A stretch of DNA of 64,000 bases from Segniliparus rotundus DSM 44985 (GTDB lineage: Bacteria; Actinomycetota; Actinomycetes; Mycobacteriales; Mycobacteriaceae): assembly GCF_000092825.1 (NCBI RefSeq), contig NC_014168.1, positions 1,355,946 to 1,419,945 on the forward strand, given 5' to 3'. Shown in pieces: positions 59,692 through 64,000 of this stretch; the stretch's first letter is position 1; every line of letters begins with the position of its first letter. The position numbers and the translations under genes are program-made. The notes under the pieces were generated by a model that was given only the letters and a program-made list of their open reading frames with translations, was not told the DNA's origin and ran no database searches.

Positions 59692-59750
59692 CCAACACCA
59701 CACATCACCACCCATACTGGACACAACGATCACGAGAAGGAGCCTGAACC

Positions 59751-60107
59751 ATGGCCGACGTCGAAATATCGAAAGAAGAAGCAGCGCTCATCCTCCACGA
59801 CTTCAAAACCGCGCTCGAAGACCTGAACGATTTGTTGAGGAACGAGGCAAAGCAGCTTGCCGATCTCTCCGATGTTGGGACCGCGTTGGGCTCCGGCGTG
59901 GATGGCGAGAAGTCGTTGGCTATCGCGAAGGAGAACGGCCAGAACATCGTGAAATACGTCCAAGACACCATCGACAAGGTGACCGATTTGGAGAAAAGAA
60001 CTAGGGCTCGCTTCAATGCGATCTTTGGGGCGGACTTCGACAGCGCCATCGACATCAGCAAGCTCGACCCCAACCTCGGCAACCAAGGCCACCTCACAGG
60101 ATTCTGA
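59751..60107 (+). CDS. small helical protein, ESX-substrate-like size
   Basis: A 118-residue acidic, helical protein without signal peptide or WxG motif (VEISKEEAALILHDFKTALEDL, then IVKYVQDTIDKVTDLEKRTRARF). The size and two-helix pattern resemble WXG100-like partners but the key motif is missing. GAGAAGGAGCC precedes the ATG. Its stop overlaps the lipoprotein start (TGATG). Confidence 0.65.
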   Translation: MADVEISKEEAALILHDFKTALEDLNDLLRNEAKQLADLSDVGTALGSGVDGEKSLAIAKENGQNIVKYVQDTIDKVTDLEKRTRARFNAIFGADFDSAIDISKLDPNLGNQGHLTGF

Positions 60108-60811
60108 TGAACAACCCAACGAAACACACTGTTGTCGTATCTCTCGCCCTCGCCGCGCTCCTTGTGGGAGGATGCCAACGCGGAGGTTCGACCGACACCG
60201 CCGCAAGCAGTCCAGCGCCACGCACGACATCGACCGCAGCGGCCCCGAAGAACCTCGTCACCCCGCAGACCGCTGGCCACCCCGTTATGGAGCTCAAAAT
60301 GGGCGAGCCAGTGAGCGTACAGAAGGACGGGGTCACACTCACCTTCACCCCGAAAAGCCTGACGAAAGTCGACGGCACCCCGGCAGACTTGTCCAAGAAC
60401 TTCGACCGCTCCGAGGACTGCGGGATCTGGTGGCAGCTTGACGAGGAGATCACGGTTGACACGCAGCCCAACGCGACCTGGAAACTGTGGTCCACGTCTT
60501 TCAGTGGATTCAGTGTTCTACAGAAGGGCACGATGGGCGATAAATACGATCACATGCCTGTGGGGTCACCAGTCGCCGGGGACAAAACTCACCCCAATGC
60601 GGTTCAAGCGATCACGCTGGCCGAGGGCGATCAACAGAAGAACCCCTCGGCCCCATTCCATCGGGTGATCGAGGCGAAAGAATATTCCGGAGCCTGCAAA
60701 GACACTCGAAGCGGTCAGCCCAGCGGCCTCGACCCACTCGGCGTGGATCTTTCTCTGGACGGGGTTCGCGATGGTGAGACCAGCACGAAGATCGCGAGGT
60801 GGCTGTTGTGA
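60107..60811 (+). CDS. lipoprotein, unknown
   Basis: A 234-residue lipoprotein with a hydrophobic leader and lipobox VGGC at about residues 20-23 (VVVSLALAALLVGGCQRG). A Ser/Thr/Ala linker and a beta-rich domain follow (MELKMGEPVSVQKDGVTLTFTP, CGIWWQLDEEITVDTQPNATW). DUF4352-like immunoglobulin folds have this look, but the family is not certain. It is coupled to the upstream gene and would be on the outer membrane face, near an ESX export site. Confidence 0.7.
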   Translation: MNNPTKHTVVVSLALAALLVGGCQRGGSTDTAASSPAPRTTSTAAAPKNLVTPQTAGHPVMELKMGEPVSVQKDGVTLTFTPKSLTKVDGTPADLSKNFDRSEDCGIWWQLDEEITVDTQPNATWKLWSTSFSGFSVLQKGTMGDKYDHMPVGSPVAGDKTHPNAVQAITLAEGDQQKNPSAPFHRVIEAKEYSGACKDTRSGQPSGLDPLGVDLSLDGVRDGETSTKIARWLL

Positions 60812-60875
60812 CTCCGAGCAGGACAAAGCTGAACAAGCACAGGAAAACGGCTTCAATGCTGGAAGGGATTTCACT

Positions 60876-62120
60876 GTGAGCGAGAAGAACTACATGGCTG
60901 ATCCGGCCAGTGATTTTGTTGAGAACCTCCAGATCGGCGGGAGTCTGCAACCCGATGTGGTTTCTGCGGCCATAGTTAAGCGTGTCCAAACTACTGGGGC
61001 GAAGCTCGGGGAGATCACTCAGACTCTCAGCAGCCGTGTCGGGATGCGGCATTGGGTCGGGAAATCCGGCGACGTGACCCGCGACGAGCTGGAGGATTTG
61101 GCCCGCAAGGGCAAGACGGCCGCTGAGGTGATCGACGGGCATGCGAAACAGGTGCAGGCGGTCGCGGAGTCTCAGGCGACCGCTAAGTCGGTGTGCGACC
61201 AGAACAGCCAATGCACGCCGGGAACATCCCCGATGGCGCAGGTCAAGGCAGTCGCGCGTGCGATGCAGAACCACTACCACGAGCCTGGTGAGCCCGAGTA
61301 CCCGAAGCTGGAATATTTGGGCAGCCCGCCCGGCGCCCCGACAGAGGATCGGGGCGAGTCCCCGGACGGCCCGTCCGAGGCACAGCCTCGGCCGTCGTCG
61401 GGCAGCGGCGCTCCTTCTCTTGCTGGTGGCGCTGCTGAGCACGAGTCTGCCGCGAAGCCCCAATCGCAGGAGGACGCGGCCAGCGGGCAACAGCCAGAGG
61501 CGAAATCTGAGGGCAAGCCTTCCGGCGAGAGCGCCGGGGCCGGTGGCGGCTCGGGCGGTGGTGCTGGTTCCGGCGACGGGGGCAAAGGCGCAGGGGCGGG
61601 CGCTGGGGGCGGCGCCCCGTCGGGCGGTTCGCCCGCTGCGGGAACGTCCTCGCCTGGTTCTGGTTTCAACCCGTCAGAGTCCAGCTCGACGCACGCGATG
61701 AGCGCGGGCGACTCGAAGTTCGGCTCCTCGTCGTCTGGCAGCTCGGGCCTTGGGGGCGGTGGCGTGGGAACGTTGGGCGGGGATCATGAGCGGTCTTTGT
61801 CGGCGAAGACCGGGCCAGCCGGTTACGCGGCACCGAAGCCGGTGGTGAACGTGAACGGCCTCGCCGGTTCGGGTGTCGGCCAGGGCGCTGGTATGGGCGG
61901 CGGCATGGGGGGCATGGGCGGCGCTGCTGGTGGTCAAAACTCTGGGAAGGAGCACAAGACCCCCGACTACCTCAAAGACACGGAGCACGGCAACGAGCTG
62001 TTCGGCAGGAATCTGCCTGTGGTGATCCCCGAGGTGATCGGCGAGCTGAACCGGGACGAGCAGCAGAAGATGCTGGAGGCTCTAGCTAAGCAGCAAGGGG
62101 GCGGGCCTGGTGGCGCGTGA
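60876..62120 (+). CDS. glycine-rich ESX-associated protein
   Basis: A 414-residue protein. The N-terminal 110 residues are helical (ASDFVENLQIGGSLQPDVVSAAIVKRVQTTG) and include a W-V-G motif in RHWVGKSGD. The middle is a long Gly/Ser/Ala/Pro-rich region (GGGSGGGAGSGDGGKGAGAG). The end is GKEHKTPDYLKDTEHGNELF followed by VIPEVIGE, a C-terminal pattern recurrent in ESX-linked proteins of Mycobacteriales (from memory). The GTG at 60876 has GGAAGGG eight bases upstream; ATG 60894 is the alternative. The next gene overlaps its end by 11 bases. Confidence 0.75.
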   Translation: MSEKNYMADPASDFVENLQIGGSLQPDVVSAAIVKRVQTTGAKLGEITQTLSSRVGMRHWVGKSGDVTRDELEDLARKGKTAAEVIDGHAKQVQAVAESQATAKSVCDQNSQCTPGTSPMAQVKAVARAMQNHYHEPGEPEYPKLEYLGSPPGAPTEDRGESPDGPSEAQPRPSSGSGAPSLAGGAAEHESAAKPQSQEDAASGQQPEAKSEGKPSGESAGAGGGSGGGAGSGDGGKGAGAGAGGGAPSGGSPAAGTSSPGSGFNPSESSSTHAMSAGDSKFGSSSSGSSGLGGGGVGTLGGDHERSLSAKTGPAGYAAPKPVVNVNGLAGSGVGQGAGMGGGMGGMGGAAGGQNSGKEHKTPDYLKDTEHGNELFGRNLPVVIPEVIGELNRDEQQKMLEALAKQQGGGPGGA

Positions 62121-62415
62121 CATCTGGACCCAGGACGTCCGCCAGTTCAATATTCCCGACGACGATGACGAGCCCGCGACGGTCCCGCAGCTGGTCCGCC
62201 AGGGCGGGCAGACGCTATCGCACGAGCAGGCCGAACAAGAACTCGCGCGGCAGCGTGAGATTTTCGAGGCCGAGGATCGCCGCAGGGCCGACGAGGCAGA
62301 GCAGGCACGGTTGCAGAGGCTCGTTGACTCAGGGGAGGCGGTGCTCATCGACGTGGACGCGCATCGCAGTGAGAAGCGAAGAATCCAACAGTTGAACCAA
62401 GAATCCAACAGTTGA
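62110..62415 (+). CDS. small acidic protein, C-terminus altered by tandem duplication
   Basis: A 101-residue protein with an acidic stretch (NIPDDDDEPATVPQL) and a Glu/Gln/Arg-rich helix (EQAEQELARQREIFEAEDRR). The GTG at 62110 lies inside the end of the Gly-rich gene. A 20-bp tandem duplication at 62380-62419 shifts the frame, and TGA at 62413-62415 ends it. With a single copy the frame would run on to a TGA at 62451-62453 that overlaps the next ATG as ATGA. The present gene is therefore probably a recently truncated form. The family is unknown. Confidence 0.7.
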   Translation: MARDIWTQDVRQFNIPDDDDEPATVPQLVRQGGQTLSHEQAEQELARQREIFEAEDRRRADEAEQARLQRLVDSGEAVLIDVDAHRSEKRRIQQLNQESNS

Positions 62416-62419
62416 ACCA
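62380..62419. repeat. 20-bp perfect tandem duplication
   Basis: AGAATCCAACAGTTGAACCA occurs twice in direct succession (62380-62399 and 62400-62419). Because 20 is not a multiple of three it changes the reading frame of the gene at 62110 and introduces an early stop. Removing either copy restores an ATGA overlap with the following gene. Confidence 0.95.
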
Positions 62420-62449
62420 TCAGATTGGGAACGAGAGGGGCAGGGGCGT

Positions 62450-62779
62450 ATGACGAACCCGTTGCAGGTGAACATCGAGGCATTGGCGCAGGTCGGGAAA
62501 CAAATGGCCGAGCACGCCGGCGAGTTGAAATCCAGGGCCGACAAAGGCGTGGCCTCAGGGGACGCGCAGGGCAGCCCCTTCGAGTTCCTCGCCCACTACT
62601 TGCAGGGCCTTTCCTTCGCCGCCGCGTTGACTGAGACGAGCAGCGTTTACCAGGGCGCGAACCGCAGGGTGTGCGGGGAGTACGAGAACTTCGGCCAAGC
62701 CCTCACTGCGGTCGCGCATGTCGTCGGGGAGACCGACGAGGACGGCAAACAGGCAATCGCGTCCGTGGTCGCCGCCTGA
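62450..62779 (+). CDS. EspC-like (DUF2580) type VII secretion target
   Basis: A 109-residue helical protein beginning PLQVNIEALAQVGKQMAEHAGELKSRAD, the N-terminal pattern of the ESX-1 EspC/DUF2580 family, secreted partners of larger ESX substrates. It has a second helical half (VCGEYENFGQALTAVAHVVGE). No canonical YxxxD/E signal is obvious near the C-terminus. AGGGGCAGGGG precedes the ATG. Its stop overlaps the start of the next, much larger protein (TGATG), the usual small-partner/large-substrate order. Confidence 0.65.
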   Translation: MTNPLQVNIEALAQVGKQMAEHAGELKSRADKGVASGDAQGSPFEFLAHYLQGLSFAAALTETSSVYQGANRRVCGEYENFGQALTAVAHVVGETDEDGKQAIASVVAA

Positions 62780-64000
62780 TGGGCATGTTCACGAAAAGCC
62801 AGTTCCTGGCCATGCAGTTCGACCACACCCCGTGGGTCGCGGACCGGCTCCGAGAATCAGGCGAGCCCTACTCCCTCAACGCCGCGTTCGTCCAATCCCA
62901 AACCCGAGCCCCGAGCGGGGAGCCGTTCACCGGGCAAGCCGGGGACGCCGCGCAGGACAAGGGCGACGTTATCGCAGCAGCGTTGAACAGGTTCCATGCT
63001 GAGACGGACAACGCCGCCAACGTGCTGCGCGCGGCGCACGAGGCGCTGTGGCCCGCAGCCTGGAACCTGCGCACTTCGATCAACGCCGCGTCAGGGCCGG
63101 TGATCGTCAAGGACGGGGGTCGGCTCTCCCAGCTGCCCGTCGCGTTCTTCGTGACCGAGGACTGGAAGGTCCAAGCCGACCTTTCCCGGTTCACCGGCAG
63201 CCTCACTGCCGATCAGAACGAAGCCTTGAACGCATGGTTGCAAGGCGCGCAAGAAGGGCTCGACAAGAACAGGGAGGCTTTGGAGCAGGCCAGCGACAAG
63301 GCCGCAGCCGACCTTAAGGCGAACGTGCATTTCGATCAGGTCGCCACAGACGGGCAAATCGGCTCCCTCGTCGGAGAAACCCCCGCGCAAGCGAAGGCCG
63401 ATGTGCAGGCGTATCTCGCGGGCACGGCCACCCCCGAGCAGAAAGCACGGGTGGAGGCAGCGACCAGCCTGTCCGACACCCAGCAGCAGGCTCTGAAAGA
63501 AGGCGGGGACGCGAAACTCTCGCCCGAACAGACCTCCGTGGTCTCGGAGATGTCGAGCCAGTTGCAGGACAAGTCGGCCAGCGACATCAAAGCGCTCGTG
63601 AAAGACAAGCTCCACGGGGACGGCAAAGCGATCTCGAACGCGTTGGAGCTGATGAGCAACCCGCACGTGGCCTCCGCTGTTCCCCTCGTGCAGGGCGACA
63701 AGGCTGGGCCGTGGCGCGGCGGCATGGACAAGCTGCCCGCGAAGATCCAGCAGACGCTGCGCGACCCCGTGATCACTACCGAAGCGCACGACACCGGGTA
63801 CAACACGAGCATCGAGCACAAGTACCCGACCTTGGGGCAGCTGGACGACCTCGCGGACCTGGTGGGAGCGAGCGACGAAGCGACACGCCAAGGCAGCGCC
63901 TTGGACAAGTCGATGATCGGCAAAGTCGGAGAAGCCCTCGCCGAGAGCCACAAGGACGGCGGGAACGCGGAGATCGACAGCAAGATCAACCCGACGATGC
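62779..64000 (+). CDS. large putative type VII-secreted protein (3' end outside window)
   Basis: The frame opens at ATG 62779, overlapping the EspC-like stop, and stays open to the last base, giving at least 407 residues. The N-terminal part (FTKSQFLAMQFDHTPWVADRL, then AALNRFHAETDNAANVLRAAHEAL) is a helical ESX-like domain with an ALWPAAWNLR turn. It is followed by helical repeats (GSLTADQNEALNAWLQGAQEGLDKN) and LSNPHVASAVPL-like sequence (here LMSNPHVASAVPLVQGD). Nocardial proteins annotated as 'TPR repeat region' have a similar order; this is recalled, not tested. The C-terminus could hold a toxin or enzyme domain, unseen. Confidence 0.75.
   Translation, partial: MGMFTKSQFLAMQFDHTPWVADRLRESGEPYSLNAAFVQSQTRAPSGEPFTGQAGDAAQDKGDVIAAALNRFHAETDNAANVLRAAHEALWPAAWNLRTSINAASGPVIVKDGGRLSQLPVAFFVTEDWKVQADLSRFTGSLTADQNEALNAWLQGAQEGLDKNREALEQASDKAAADLKANVHFDQVATDGQIGSLVGETPAQAKADVQAYLAGTATPEQKARVEAATSLSDTQQQALKEGGDAKLSPEQTSVVSEMSSQLQDKSASDIKALVKDKLHGDGKAISNALELMSNPHVASAVPLVQGDKAGPWRGGMDKLPAKIQQTLRDPVITTEAHDTGYNTSIEHKYPTLGQLDDLADLVGASDEATRQGSALDKSMIGKVGEALAESHKDGGNAEIDSKINPTM

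Overview
The window is high-GC (about two-thirds G+C) actinobacterial DNA. It carries ESX type VII secretion core genes, ergothioneine genes, PafBC, HelY, HrcA/DnaJ2 and a glucan-lipopolysaccharide block of mycobacterial type. This places it in the Mycobacteriales, but gene order is rearranged relative to Mycobacterium: it is built from short blocks that each match Mycobacterium tuberculosis order and are joined in new combinations. A relative such as Segniliparus would fit, but genus is inference only.

Layout. 1-5.1 kb: a FecB-like lipoprotein (cut by the window edge), a tandem pair of secreted proteins, cytochrome aa3 oxidase subunit I (ctaD) and phosphoserine phosphatase (serB). 5.2-11.5 kb: a partial ESX locus with espG facing an eccD-mycP-eccE operon; eccB, eccC and esx genes are absent. 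It sits exactly between serB and the ABC-ATPase/echA/methyltransferase genes (11.8-14.5 kb) that follow serB2 in M. tuberculosis. 14.5-23.8 kb: egtB-egtD (ergothioneine), sirA-cysH (sulfate assimilation), hemW, hrcA, dnaJ and an MBL hydrolase. 23.9-29.8 kb: a coupled pair of membrane-anchored exported proteins, a GH13 glucosidase, truncated haemoglobin, an HNH protein, a small CtaJ-like membrane protein and a DUF5130 protein. 29.9-39.3 kb: a membrane protein, the pafB-pafC-tatA-tatC-helY operon, and an IclR regulator divergent from leuCD. 39.7-47.9 kb: a sedolisin peptidase behind an AT-rich gap, then GT4, GH57 and methyltransferase genes (polymethylated glucan pathway), fixAB and a GNAT. 48-52.2 kb: an MHS transporter, ureG-ureD without the other urease genes, a secreted MTB12-like protein and asparaginase.

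From 52.3 kb to the end the DNA is accessory. A tyrosine integrase abuts tRNA-Asn and its last 20 or so codons are read antisense from the tRNA, so an element has integrated there. The integrase is followed by an HTH regulator, an excisionase-like protein, small ORFs, a DUF3631 replication-type ATPase and a cluster of TTGACGAT repeats that resembles an origin. Beyond a small DUF4189 secreted protein and an empty 0.6-kb gap lies a tightly packed operon (57.9 kb to beyond the end) of proteins that look like type VII secretion cargo and partners. These include a glycine-rich protein, a small EspC-like protein and a large protein running off the window. One gene in this operon has been frameshifted by a 20-bp tandem duplication. 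No second copy of the tRNA 3' end was seen, so the cargo operon may lie inside the element.

The genome favours overlapping start/stop codons (ATGA, GTGA, TGATG) and loop-less perfect palindromes as intergenic signals, and both recur across the window.
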